Positions 23,566 to 32,245 of a DNA stretch of 64,000 nucleotides are shown piece by piece. The stretch spans positions 186,001 through 250,000 of the forward strand of contig NZ_ATXK01000005.1 in assembly GCF_000421645.1 (NCBI RefSeq), written 5' to 3'. Source of the stretch: Aurantimonas coralicida DSM 14790 (GTDB lineage: Bacteria; Pseudomonadota; Alphaproteobacteria; Rhizobiales; Rhizobiaceae). The translations under genes were made by a program, and so were the position numbers. Each line of letters begins with the position of its first letter. Position 1 is the stretch's first letter. The notes below the pieces were generated by a model. That model ran no database searches and was not told the origin of the DNA. It was given only the letters and a program-made list of their open reading frames with translations.

Positions 23566-25731
23566 TCAGGCTCTCCGGGACAGTTTCGACGGGCTTTGCG
23601 GGCGCGAATGCAGGCTGCGGAAGCTGCGCAGGATCTCCGCCGCGAAGGCCGGGTCGTTGATGTTGTGGGGGACGCGAACGAGCTTGCGGGACGCGGTCTG
23701 GCGCACCGTCTCTTCCAGCGCGGCGAACAGCGCGCGATCGGCGGCCGGGTCCCAGAAGGGCTGGCCCGGCGCATCGAGCGCCGAGACGCCGCCCTCGGGC
23801 AGGTAGAACCGCACCGGACCGTTCATGCGGTTGAGCTTCTCGCCGATGAAGCGGCCCATCTCGGCGTTTTCCGCCGGCGTCGTCCGCATCAGGGTGATCT
23901 GCGGATTGTGCTCGTAGAAGAGACGGTCGCGATAGCGCTCGGGCACCGTTTCGGGGGCGTTGAAATTGACCATGTCGAGGGCGCCGCAGGCGCCGATATA
24001 GGGCTGCCCGCTGGCGATCATCGCATCGAACCGGGTCTCATCGGCCGCAAAGACGCCTCCGGCGACCATGTCGCAGATCTCGGTGGTGGTCAGGTCAAGG
24101 ACCGCGCCGAGCATGCCGCTCGCCACGAGCTTTTCCATCGCTCGCCCGCCGGTGCCGGTGGCGTGGAAGACGAGGCAGTCATAATCTGCCTCCAGCTCCT
24201 TCACGACGGCCTGGACGCAGGTCGTGGTGACCCCGAACATGGTCAGGCCCACCGTCGGGCGGTCGGCTGCCGGGGCCGCGCTCGCCCGCGTCTTCACCAT
24301 GCCGGCGACGGCATTGGCGGCATTGGCCAGGACCTGCCGGGTGATGGTGTTGAGCCCCTGCACGTCGGCGACGGACGGCATCAGCGTGATGTCGGAGGCG
24401 CCGACATATTGCGCGGTGTTGCCGGAGGCGACGGTCGAGACGACGAGCTTGGGCACGCCGACGGGAAGGCTGCGGAAGGCCGGCGCCACCAGGGCCGTGC
24501 CACCCGACCCGCCGGCTGCCAGAAGCCCCGCGACATCGGTCTGGGCCCGCATCCAGCGCTCGAAGGCGAGGGTCATGCCCGCCACCGCACTGCCGCGGTC
24601 GCCGGTGAAGACGCCGGCGGCGCCGCGCGGATGGTGACCCGCCACGACATTGGGCGGCATATCGGCGCCCGACGGCTTGCCGCTGGTGGACAGGTCGACC
24701 ATGGCGACGCGCAGGCCGGCGGCCTTGACGATGTCGCGCATGTAGCGCAGCTCGGCACCCTTGGTGTCGAGCGTTCCGCAGACATAGACGGTGCCGCCCC
24801 GCGTCGCCGCGGGCGCCATCGGCCGGCCTGCCGTGGCCGGGGTCTCGGCCGGCGTCGTGACGGTGCGCGCGGCGCGTTCGATGACATGGACAGGCACGTT
24901 CGCCGACCAGCGGGTCGGGAGCTTCGGATTGGACAGATAGATGCGGACCGGGCCGCTCTCGGCCGGCGTCGCGGCCTCGCGGCGCGGCGCATCGGGCCCC
25001 GGCGTCTCGTCATGGGCGTGGCGTCCGACGCCGAGAAGCGCCTGCTGCAAGTCACGGTCGGCGGCGAGAACGCTCGCCTCCATCACCCGGTCGACCTTGC
25101 CGTTGATCATGATCGCGACGCGGTCGGCGACGGAACAGGCGACGCCGATATTCTGCTCGATCACCAGGACGTCGATGTCGCCTTCCTCGCCCAGACGGAC
25201 CAGCATTTCGGCGACCTGGTTGACGATCACCGGGGCAAGGCCCTCGGTCGGCTCGTCCATCACCAGAAGACGCGGATTGAGCAGCAGCGCCCGGCCGATG
25301 GCGAGCATCTGCTGTTCGCCGCCGGACAATTGCCCGCCGCCATTGCTGCGGCGCTCGGCCAGGCGCGGAAACACCGAATAGATGCGCTCCGGCGTCCAGG
25401 CGCCGCCCTTGGTGGCGACGAGCTGCAGATGTTCGTCGACCGTCAGCGAGCGCCACAGGCGGCGCCCCTGCGGGACGTAGCCGACCCCCATGCGCGCGAT
25501 CTCGGCCGGAGTGCGTCCGGCAATGGCCTGCCCGGCCAGCGCGATCGACCCGGCGCGCACCGGCACCAGGCCCATGATCGCCTTGCACAGGGTGGTCTTG
25601 CCCATGCCGTTGCGGCCGACGACCGACAGGATGCCGCCGCCGATGCGCAGGTTCACGCCCTGCAGGGCGTGGCTGTGGCCGTAATAGACGTTGAGGTCGC
25701 GGACCTCGAGGATGGGCGTACCCTCAGCCAT
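23566..25731 (-). CDS. LivF-type ABC ATPase fused to Tm-1-like (UPF0261) domain
   Basis: The 721-residue fusion has two parts. Residues 1 to about 245 are a LivF-type ABC ATPase with Walker [10 protein letters not shown], signature LSGGEQQ, Walker [12 protein letters not shown] and VIEQN. A linker of about 65 residues leads to a Tm-1-like/UPF0261 domain (about 310-715), recognisable by [52 protein letters not shown] and [14 protein letters not shown]. The first part energises the Liv-type importer. The second belongs to a two-domain nucleotide-binding family also found in the plant viral-resistance protein Tm-1. The start at 25731 overlaps the LivG stop by 8 bases. Direct fusion suggests the Tm-1 module acts at the transporter. 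Confidence 0.9.
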   Translation of the reverse strand: MAEGTPILEVRDLNVYYGHSHALQGVNLRIGGGILSVVGRNGMGKTTLCKAIMGLVPVRAGSIALAGQAIAGRTPAEIARMGVGYVPQGRRLWRSLTVDEHLQLVATKGGAWTPERIYSVFPRLAERRSNGGGQLSGGEQQMLAIGRALLLNPRLLVMDEPTEGLAPVIVNQVAEMLVRLGEEGDIDVLVIEQNIGVACSVADRVAIMINGKVDRVMEASVLAADRDLQQALLGVGRHAHDETPGPDAPRREAATPAESGPVRIYLSNPKLPTRWSANVPVHVIERAARTVTTPAETPATAGRPMAPAATRGGTVYVCGTLDTKGAELRYMRDIVKAAGLRVAMVDLSTSGKPSGADMPPNVVAGHHPRGAAGVFTGDRGSAVAGMTLAFERWMRAQTDVAGLLAAGGSGGTALVAPAFRSLPVGVPKLVVSTVASGNTAQYVGASDITLMPSVADVQGLNTITRQVLANAANAVAGMVKTRASAAPAADRPTVGLTMFGVTTTCVQAVVKELEADYDCLVFHATGTGGRAMEKLVASGMLGAVLDLTTTEICDMVAGGVFAADETRFDAMIASGQPYIGACGALDMVNFNAPETVPERYRDRLFYEHNPQITLMRTTPAENAEMGRFIGEKLNRMNGPVRFYLPEGGVSALDAPGQPFWDPAADRALFAALEETVRQTASRKLVRVPHNINDPAFAAEILRSFRSLHSRPQSPSKLSRRA

Positions 25732-26503
25732 GCCCACCTCCCAGATACAGCGCCTGGACCTCGGGATCGTCCTCGATCTCGGCCGGCTTGCCTTCCTTGA
25801 AGACACGGCCGTTGTGCATCATCGTGACCCGCTCGCTGACCCTGAGGGCCACGTCCATGTCGTGCTCGATGATGATGAAGCCGACATGGCCCGGCAGGCC
25901 GGTCAGGATGCCGATCAGTTCGCGCCGCTCGGTCGGCGACAGGCCGGCGGCGGGCTCGTCGAACAGGATGAAGCGCGGTGCCCCCGACAGCGCCATGGCA
26001 ATCTCCAGCTGGCGCTGCTGCCCGTAGCTGAGATCGGCCACGGTCTGGTCCATCACGTCGCCCAGATTGACCGTGCGCACGAGATCTTCGGCGGTGGCGA
26101 CCAGCGCGTCGCGATTGCCCGGCCGGCGGAACGAGAACCGGCCGCGCGAGACGCCGCGGCAGGCCAGATAGACATTGTCGCGGACGCTCAGCCCGCTGAA
26201 TAGCAGCGATATCTGGTAGGTGCGCCGCAGGCCGCGCCGGATCCGCTCCTGGGCAGGAAACTCGGTCACGTCCTCTCCGAAGAAGCGGATCGCGCCGGTG
26301 GTCGGCGGAAAATCGCCGGTGATGCAGTTGAACAGGGTGGTCTTGCCGGCGCCGTTCGAGCCGAGCACCGCGTGGCGCTCGCCGGGGCGCACCTTCAGGT
26401 CGATGCCGCCCAGCGCCTCCAGGGCGCCGAAGCGTTTCGAGACGCCGCGCAGTTCGAGGGCGTAGTCGGCGCTGGCGCCGCGCGAGGGTGCGGCGGCGCT
26501 CAT
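25724..26503 (-). CDS. LivG-type ABC transporter ATP-binding protein
   Basis: The 259-residue ABC ATPase has Walker [25 protein letters not shown] (a signature variant typical of LivG, with Y for S/G), Walker [14 protein letters not shown] and the H-loop IIEHDMD. The C-terminal extension ([24 protein letters not shown]) is the usual LivG tail. It pairs with the LivF part of the downstream fusion as the two-ATPase motor. It overlaps both neighbours by 4-8 bases. The substrate is likely not a simple branched-chain amino acid, given the catabolic operon. Confidence 0.93.
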   Translation of the reverse strand: MSAAAPSRGASADYALELRGVSKRFGALEALGGIDLKVRPGERHAVLGSNGAGKTTLFNCITGDFPPTTGAIRFFGEDVTEFPAQERIRRGLRRTYQISLLFSGLSVRDNVYLACRGVSRGRFSFRRPGNRDALVATAEDLVRTVNLGDVMDQTVADLSYGQQRQLEIAMALSGAPRFILFDEPAAGLSPTERRELIGILTGLPGHVGFIIIEHDMDVALRVSERVTMMHNGRVFKEGKPAEIEDDPEVQALYLGGGHG

Positions 26504-27555
26504 GGCGCCTGCCTCCGGTCGGTGCCGGTCAGCGGATCGCGATTGCGGCTCTCACGGAACTTGTCCCACATGCCGAGAAAGCCGTCGGGCGAGAAGAACA
26601 CGACGACCAGGAAGCCGATACCGACCAGGAGCTGGAAGCGCTCGCCCGACAGTCCGAGCGAGATCAGGACGTCGGTGGAGAAGGTCTTCAGAAGCACGTA
26701 GATCAGCGCGCCGATGAAGGCCCCGATCGGATGGCGCAACCCGCCGACGACGGCGATGACGAGAATGTCGATGGCCGGCTGGATGCCGACGGTGCCGGGC
26801 GAGATCTGCTGGCTCTGCCAGGTCAGGAGGATGCCGCCGACACCGGCGATCAGTCCCGCGAAGGCATAGGCCGCCACCCGGTGCGCGGTGACGTTGTAGC
26901 CCAGTGCCGCCATCCGGCGCGGATTGTCACGCACGCCCTGCAGCGCCAGGCCGAAGGGCGCGCGGCTGATGTAGAGGACGGCGAAATAACCCACCGCCGC
27001 CCAGAACAGCGACAGATAGTAGAACGGCACCGACTCGCGCCAGTTCACCCCGAACAGCTGCGGCGGCAGCACCGAGTTGAAACCCGAGAAGCCGTTGAAG
27101 ACGTCGTAGTTCTGGCGGGTGAAGTAGAAGAACGCCGCCGCGATGGCGAGGGTGATCATGATCGTGTAGATGCCCTCGGTCCGCACGGCGAGCCAGCCGA
27201 CGGCGGTGGAGAACAGCATGGTGATCGCCAGCGACAGCGGGATCACCAGCCACCAAGGCCAGCCCTGCGAGACCGCGCTGACGCCGCTCACGCCGAAGAT
27301 CGCGACGAGGTATCCGGCCAGTCCGGCGAAGGACATCTGCGCCAGGCTGACCATGCCGCCATAGCCGGCGAGGAACATCAGGCTCAGGGCGATGAGGCCG
27401 AGGACGAAGGCCCAGCCCATGATCTGGAACAGGAAGAAGCCCGAGGCGAAGGCCGGCATCACCAGAAGCAGCAGCCCGACCACCCAGTAGGCCGCGGGCA
27501 CCCGCTCGAGGCCCGAGGGCCGCGCCGTGACGGAGGGCCTGTCGATCGCCACCAT
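26500..27555 (-). CDS. LivM-type branched-chain-type ABC transporter permease
   Basis: The 351-residue polytopic protein has about 9-10 hydrophobic segments and the LivM landmarks FAGLAGYLVAIFG, TEGIYTIMITLAIAAAFFYF, AAYAFAGLIAGVGGILL and GGLRHPIGAFIGALIYVLL. It forms the inner-membrane channel with LivH. Its start is immediately adjacent to the LivH stop (no gap), and its stop overlaps LivG by four bases. The length is at the longer end for LivM, owing to an N-terminal extension. Confidence 0.93.
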   Translation of the reverse strand: MVAIDRPSVTARPSGLERVPAAYWVVGLLLLVMPAFASGFFLFQIMGWAFVLGLIALSLMFLAGYGGMVSLAQMSFAGLAGYLVAIFGVSGVSAVSQGWPWWLVIPLSLAITMLFSTAVGWLAVRTEGIYTIMITLAIAAAFFYFTRQNYDVFNGFSGFNSVLPPQLFGVNWRESVPFYYLSLFWAAVGYFAVLYISRAPFGLALQGVRDNPRRMAALGYNVTAHRVAAYAFAGLIAGVGGILLTWQSQQISPGTVGIQPAIDILVIAVVGGLRHPIGAFIGALIYVLLKTFSTDVLISLGLSGERFQLLVGIGFLVVVFFSPDGFLGMWDKFRESRNRDPLTGTDRRQAP

Positions 27556-28566
27556 CTAGGCGCGCCCCAGGAGGCCGTAGGGCCGGAAGGCCAGCACCAC
27601 GACCATGATCAGGAAGGTCAGCACCACCGCGTAGGTCGGAAAGTAGACCGAGCCGAACTGCTCGGCCATGCCAATCAACAGGGCCCCGAGCGCCGCGCCG
27701 GGGATCGAGCCCATACCACCGACGATAACGACGACGAGGGAGGCGAGGAGAAACCGCGTATCCTCGCCCGGCGCGACCGACTGGAAGGTGCCGCCCACCA
27801 CCCCGGCGACCCCGGCAAGGCCGGCCCCGAAGGCGAAGACACAAGCGAAAACGAGCTGGATGCGTACGCCGGTCGCCGACAGCATGTCGCGATCGTCGAC
27901 GCCGGCGCGCACCAGCATGCCGATCCGGGTCCGGTTGAGCATCAGCCACATGGCGAGGCCGACGACCACGGCGGCGAGGAAGATGACGATGCGCACGGAC
28001 GGATAGCGCAGGAAGATCAGCTCGCCGCGCCGGTCGTAGCCGGTGGTGAAGAAGGTATCGAGCGGCCCCGACAGCCATTGCGGCGGGGTGATGTTGTAGA
28101 AATCGCCGCCGAAACTCCACAGCATCAGGTCTGCCAGAACGATCGAGATGCCGATGGTCACGAGGGTCTGGCGCAGATCCTCCCCCTCCATCCGGCGGAA
28201 GACGAAGATCTGCATGAGAACGCCGATCAGGCCGACGATGATGAAGGCCACCGGGAAGGCCAGCAGCCACCAGCCGGTGATGTCGGCGGTGTAGAAGCCG
28301 ACATAGCCGCCGATCAGGTAGAGCGAGCCATGGGCGAGATTGACGTTGCGCATCAGGCCGAAGATCAGGGTGAAGCCCGACGCGACGAGGAAGTAGAGCC
28401 CGCCGAGGGTGACGCCGTTGAACAGCGCGTTGAGGAAGATCTTCTTGCGACCGATGACGTCTTCGAGGCCCTCGGGCCAGACGGCGAAGATCGCCCACAG
28501 GAGGACGACCGCCAGGATCGCCAGGATCGCGGTCCAGATCGGATGCCGGGTCGCAAAGACCCTCAC
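27556..28566 (-). CDS. LivH-type branched-chain-type ABC transporter permease
   Basis: The 336-residue protein has NALFNGVTLGGLYFLVASGFTLIFGLMRNVNLAHG, the very characteristic LivH start region, and GGMGSIPGAALGALLIGMAEQFG near the C-terminus. The frame is open to a TTG at 28599, but a GTG at 28566 is preferred because GGAGGG lies about 8 bases upstream. About eight membrane segments are visible, with an extra N-terminal helix (IWTAILAILAVVLLWAIFAVW). It heads the tightly overlapping gene run that ends with the MBL lactonase. Confidence 0.9.
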   Translation of the reverse strand: MRVFATRHPIWTAILAILAVVLLWAIFAVWPEGLEDVIGRKKIFLNALFNGVTLGGLYFLVASGFTLIFGLMRNVNLAHGSLYLIGGYVGFYTADITGWWLLAFPVAFIIVGLIGVLMQIFVFRRMEGEDLRQTLVTIGISIVLADLMLWSFGGDFYNITPPQWLSGPLDTFFTTGYDRRGELIFLRYPSVRIVIFLAAVVVGLAMWLMLNRTRIGMLVRAGVDDRDMLSATGVRIQLVFACVFAFGAGLAGVAGVVGGTFQSVAPGEDTRFLLASLVVVIVGGMGSIPGAALGALLIGMAEQFGSVYFPTYAVVLTFLIMVVVLAFRPYGLLGRA

Positions 28567-28666
28567 GTCTCGGCCCTCCGGCCGGTCCGTGCCTGGCAAA
28601 CCTCAGGTCGCGTCACAAAGATCACGGCTCATCTCCCCCGAGCCAATGGCTCTTCAGGGACAGATG

Positions 28667-29554
28667 CTAGTTCGGGCGGGGGCTCGGCGGCATACCCGAT
28701 AGTCTGGTGCGGTCCCCCATCATCGGAAAAGCGCCCGACGTCACATGCGCCACCCGGCGGTATTCGCTCGGCGCGATGCCGACATTGGAGGAAAAGAACC
28801 GGGTGAAGCTCGCCTGGCTGGAAAATCCGAGATCGAAGGCGATGTCGGTCACCGATTTGGGCGTGCTCAGAAGGTCCGAAATGGCGTTTTCGGAGCGCAG
28901 CGTGTTGATGTAGACATTCGGCGTCACACCCATGAACTGCTTGAACAGTTTGAAGAAATGGGGGCGCGACAGGCCGACGGAGCGGGCGACCTCGTCGATC
29001 GGCATCTCCTCGCCGACCTTCTCCTGGATCAGCCGCAGCGAGCGGCGCACGCGAAAGTCGGAGAACCGGCGCAGGGCCGAGGGGCGGCGTCCGTGGCGCT
29101 GGTCCCAGGACAGGCTGAAGCACTCCTGCGTCAGGGTGAACAGCAATTCGTCGAACGCCATGGCGTTCTCGTTGCCCATCAACAGGACGGTGATCCGGGT
29201 CAGCAATTCGCGCTGCCTCTGGTTGAGGGTCAGCCGCGACCGACCGAAGGACAGCGAGAACTCCGCCATGTCGCTGTTTTCCAGGAACCACATCGGCTTG
29301 ATGTAGAGAACGAGGCAGATGTTGATCCGGCCTTCCGGCACGTGGAAGGAGTGCGGCTCCCACGGGCTGACCGCGACGGCATGGCCGGGTGTCAGGTCGC
29401 TGCGCGCATTGTGCACCATCAGGCTGGCGGCATCGCCGCCGACATAGAACACCAGATGCCCCTCGCGATGGGCATGGGTGGTGATGGTGCGATCAAGCTC
29501 GTACAGCGCGGCACGGCCGAAGGCGCCGTGACACACCGCGATAGCATGGCTCAT
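28667..29554 (-). CDS. AraC family transcriptional regulator
   Basis: The 295-residue protein has an N-terminal cupin-like sensor (HREGHLVFYVGGDAASLMVHN, LTPGHAVAVSPWEPHSF) and a C-terminal double-HTH AraC domain (EEMPIDEVARSVGLSRPHFFKLFKQFMGVTPNVYIN and SVTDIAFDLGFSSQASFTRFFSSNVGIAPSEYRR in outline). The start at 29554 has GGGAGG upstream. It lies between the aldehyde dehydrogenase and LivH genes on the same strand, so it most likely controls the catabolic/transport operon. The inducer is unknown. The 159 bp upstream (29555-29713) is AT-richer and should hold its promoter. Confidence 0.92.
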   Translation of the reverse strand: MSHAIAVCHGAFGRAALYELDRTITTHAHREGHLVFYVGGDAASLMVHNARSDLTPGHAVAVSPWEPHSFHVPEGRINICLVLYIKPMWFLENSDMAEFSLSFGRSRLTLNQRQRELLTRITVLLMGNENAMAFDELLFTLTQECFSLSWDQRHGRRPSALRRFSDFRVRRSLRLIQEKVGEEMPIDEVARSVGLSRPHFFKLFKQFMGVTPNVYINTLRSENAISDLLSTPKSVTDIAFDLGFSSQASFTRFFSSNVGIAPSEYRRVAHVTSGAFPMMGDRTRLSGMPPSPRPN

Positions 29555-29713
29555 TTCGTGATCCTCCCGATCAACGACGGCCGCGCGGCTTCTCCCTCCG
29601 CTTCGACCGGCCAATTATCGGGCCATGTTCCGCGCGGCCAGACAAGTTCGAAGAACAAAGAAACAGACTTTGCGGTATACAGCGCAGGACGGTCGCGAGT
29701 GCTTCAAACGTGC

Positions 29714-31144
29714 CTAAGAGGCGGTGTAGGCCGTCTTCACGGTGCTGTAGAATTCCGCTGCGAAGGCCCCCTGCTCGCGCGGCCCGAAGCTCGAGGCCCG
29801 CGTCCCGCCGAACGGCACATGATAGTCGACGCCGGCGGTCGGCAAATTGACCATGACCATCCCGGCGCGTGCGTTGCGCTTGAAATCGCTGGCGTATTTC
29901 AGGCTCTCGGTACAGATGCCGGCGCACAGGCCGAAATCGGTATCGTTGGCGGTGGCCAGCGCCTCGTCATAGTCGCGCACCCGGATGACGGAGGCGACGG
30001 GGCCGAACACCTCCTCGCGATTGATGGCCATGTCGCTGGTCGTTTCGGTGATCAGGGCCGGCGACAGGAAGAAGCCCTTGGTCGCCTGCGTCACGCGGTC
30101 TCCTCCGACCCGCAGGCTGCCGCCCTGGGCGCGGGCGCGGGCGATGGCCGCCTCGTCGATGCGAAGCTGCGCTGCGTCGACGACCGGACCGATGTCGGTG
30201 CCTTCCTCCAGCGCGTGGCCGGTCCGCAGCCCGGCAAGGCGCTCGGCGACGGCGCTGACGAAGCGGTCGTGGATGCGCTCGGTCACGATCAGCCGCGACG
30301 AGGCGGTACAGCGCTGCCCGGTGGAGAAATAGGCGCCGTCCACCGCCGCGGCGACGGCGCGGTCGAGATCGGCGTCGTCGAGGACGACGAGCGGGTTCTT
30401 GCCGCCCATTTCCAGCTGCACCTTGCGCTGCAACGGCGCGCTGGCGGCCATGACCCGCGCACCGGTCGCCTGCGAGCCGGTGAAGCTGATCGCATCGACA
30501 CGGGCGTCGTCCAGCATCGCCTGCCCGACGACCGAGCCCGGACCGGTCAACAGGTTGAGGACGCCGGCCGGCAATCCGGCGCGTTGCAGGATATCGGCCA
30601 GCGCCCAGGCGCAGCCGGGCGCCAGTTCGGCGGGCTTGAACACCACCGTGTTGCCCCAGGCGAGCGCCGGCGCGATCTTCCAGGCCGGGATCGCCATCGG
30701 GAAGTTCCACGGCGTGATGATGCCGACGACGCCGACCGGCTCGCGGGTGATCTCGATATTCACGCCGGGACGGACCGACGGCAGGAACTGCCCGCCGGTG
30801 CGCAGCGGCTCGCCGGCGAAATAGCGCAGGATGCGACCGGCCCGCGCCACTTCGGCGATCGCATCGCGCAGCACCTTGCCCTCTTCGCGGGCCAGCAGGC
30901 GGCCGAGTTCGTCGGACCGGCGCAGCACCTCCTCGCCGGCCCGGTGCAGGATGTCGGACCGGGTCTGCGGATCGGTGCGACCCCAGGCGGGAGCGGCGGC
31001 GCTCGCCGCGGCAATGGCGGCCTCCGCCTCGGACCGGCCGGCCTGGGCATGGACATCGACGATGTCGGAGACGTCGGACGGGTTCACATTGGGCACGGCG
31101 TGGGAGGTCGTGACCCATTCCCCGGCGATCAGCAACGGCTTCAA
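29714..31144 (-). CDS. Aldehyde dehydrogenase family protein
   Basis: The 476-residue NAD(P)-dependent aldehyde dehydrogenase shows TPWNFPMAIPAWKIAPAL, FKPAELAP, FTGSQATGARV, the general-base Glu in QLEMGGKNP, the nucleophilic Cys in TGQRCTASSR and EEVFGPVASV. Family members oxidise semialdehydes to acids. The start is a TTG overlapping the previous stop (TTGA), with GGAGG about 10 bases upstream; no ATG fits. It follows a Fe-ADH-like gene and the binding-protein gene, which suggests late steps of the imported compound's degradation. Confidence 0.93.
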   Translation of the reverse strand: MKPLLIAGEWVTTSHAVPNVNPSDVSDIVDVHAQAGRSEAEAAIAAASAAAPAWGRTDPQTRSDILHRAGEEVLRRSDELGRLLAREEGKVLRDAIAEVARAGRILRYFAGEPLRTGGQFLPSVRPGVNIEITREPVGVVGIITPWNFPMAIPAWKIAPALAWGNTVVFKPAELAPGCAWALADILQRAGLPAGVLNLLTGPGSVVGQAMLDDARVDAISFTGSQATGARVMAASAPLQRKVQLEMGGKNPLVVLDDADLDRAVAAAVDGAYFSTGQRCTASSRLIVTERIHDRFVSAVAERLAGLRTGHALEEGTDIGPVVDAAQLRIDEAAIARARAQGGSLRVGGDRVTQATKGFFLSPALITETTSDMAINREEVFGPVASVIRVRDYDEALATANDTDFGLCAGICTESLKYASDFKRNARAGMVMVNLPTAGVDYHVPFGGTRASSFGPREQGAFAAEFYSTVKTAYTAS

Positions 31145-32172
31145 AAGACCCCCTCCAGCACCGTGCGGGCAGCGCCCTTCGGCAGGATGTCGGCGCGCTC
31201 GGCCTCGGACACCGCCTCGTCGAGATCGTCCGGCGTCAGCCCGAGATCCGACAGGCGCGGCGCAAGGCTGGGGATCGCGCCGAGATAGGCCGACAGCCGC
31301 TCCGTCGCGGCGCCCTCGCGCCGATCCGCGCCGGCACCGATCATCCGGCCGAGGAGATCGGTGCGCTCGACTTCGGCCTCCATCGCCGCCAGCGTTCCCG
31401 GCAGGAGCAGCCGCGCGGCGGCCAGCGCATCGAGGCCGGAATGCTGGGCGGCCAGCACCACCGCCAGCATCTGGGCCGGGCCCAGCCCCTTCTGCTGGCT
31501 CAGCGCGGCATTGAGGCCGGCGGCCATCAGCTCGCGGCTGACCGTGACGTCGGGGGCCGCCGCGAGCCGCGGCAAATTGGCGACGCTGCGGCTGAAGGCG
31601 TCGAGCGCCATGCCGTCGGCGGTCGGATTGTAGGTGGAGGCCAGATAGGATTCGAGACTGCGCACGAGGCTGCGCAGGGCTGAGCGCAGATTGTCCTCGG
31701 GACCGGCGGAAAGGATCAGCGTCGGGTCGCAGATCAGGACGTCGGGCAGGCCGCTGCGCCAGCTTTCCACATTGCGCCGGCAGGGGTCGGGCAGGCCGTC
31801 GATGCCCGGTACGGCATAGAGCTTGGGCCGCGGCCCGAATTGCGACAGCATCTTGCGGGCCTTGCGGCCGAGCTCGATCGCCCGCGCGGCCCCGAAGGCG
31901 ATGATGGTGTCGACGCGCTGGCCGGCGAACTGCTCGCACAGCGCCACCGCGGCGGTCGACAGATCGGCCGTTTCGGCGAGATCGAAGGACAGGATGTCGG
32001 TTGCGACCGGCAGGCCGGACAGGATGACCTCGCGGCTCTCGGCGGCGTCGGGCGCGTCGGGGACGATCAGCAGCGGTGCGAGCAGCGCCATGCTCTCGAT
32101 CTCCGAATGCAGCGCCTCGGCGAGAACGGCGTCGGCAAAGTGCACGCGCGTGGGATAGGTGATGAGCGTCAT
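31141..32172 (-). CDS. Iron-type alcohol dehydrogenase / maleylacetate reductase-like protein, metal ligands missing
   Basis: The 343-residue protein has the overall plan of maleylacetate reductase-like Fe-ADHs: an N-terminal Rossmann-like part with TIIAFGAARAIELGRKAR, then PKLYAVPG, PTLIL and a helical C-terminal domain. At the place of the DxxxH metal ligands there is R167 and R171 (RSLVRSLESYLAS), and the later HxLAHxxG...HG region reads MLAVVLAAQHSG. The usual metal ligands are therefore not conserved. It may be a non-catalytic or metal-independent relative, or act on a different substrate. It overlaps the aldehyde dehydrogenase by four bases. Confidence 0.75.
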   Translation of the reverse strand: MTLITYPTRVHFADAVLAEALHSEIESMALLAPLLIVPDAPDAAESREVILSGLPVATDILSFDLAETADLSTAAVALCEQFAGQRVDTIIAFGAARAIELGRKARKMLSQFGPRPKLYAVPGIDGLPDPCRRNVESWRSGLPDVLICDPTLILSAGPEDNLRSALRSLVRSLESYLASTYNPTADGMALDAFSRSVANLPRLAAAPDVTVSRELMAAGLNAALSQQKGLGPAQMLAVVLAAQHSGLDALAAARLLLPGTLAAMEAEVERTDLLGRMIGAGADRREGAATERLSAYLGAIPSLAPRLSDLGLTPDDLDEAVSEAERADILPKGAARTVLEGVF

Positions 32173-32204
32173 TGCCCCGGCCGATGCGATATGTCGGGAA
32201 GACG

Positions 32205-32234
32205 GCGGCCCGGGCGCATGCGCACCCGGGCCGC
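32205..32234 (-). terminator. Strong intercistronic hairpin after the binding-protein gene
   Basis: GCGGCCCGGG (32205-32214) and CCCGGGCCGC (32225-32234) form a perfect 10-bp stem around a 10-base loop. It sits just downstream of the binding-protein stop and before the Fe-ADH-like gene. There is no T-run, so it is more likely an attenuator or mRNA-stabilising hairpin, which would favour excess binding protein. Confidence 0.6.
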
Positions 32235-32245
32235 TGGCTTTCGCG

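Noticed and set aside
26488-28806. 772-residue plus-strand frame
   Set aside because: Its His/Glu/Asp-rich composition is the mirror of LivM/LivH membrane segments; no domain or ribosome-binding site.
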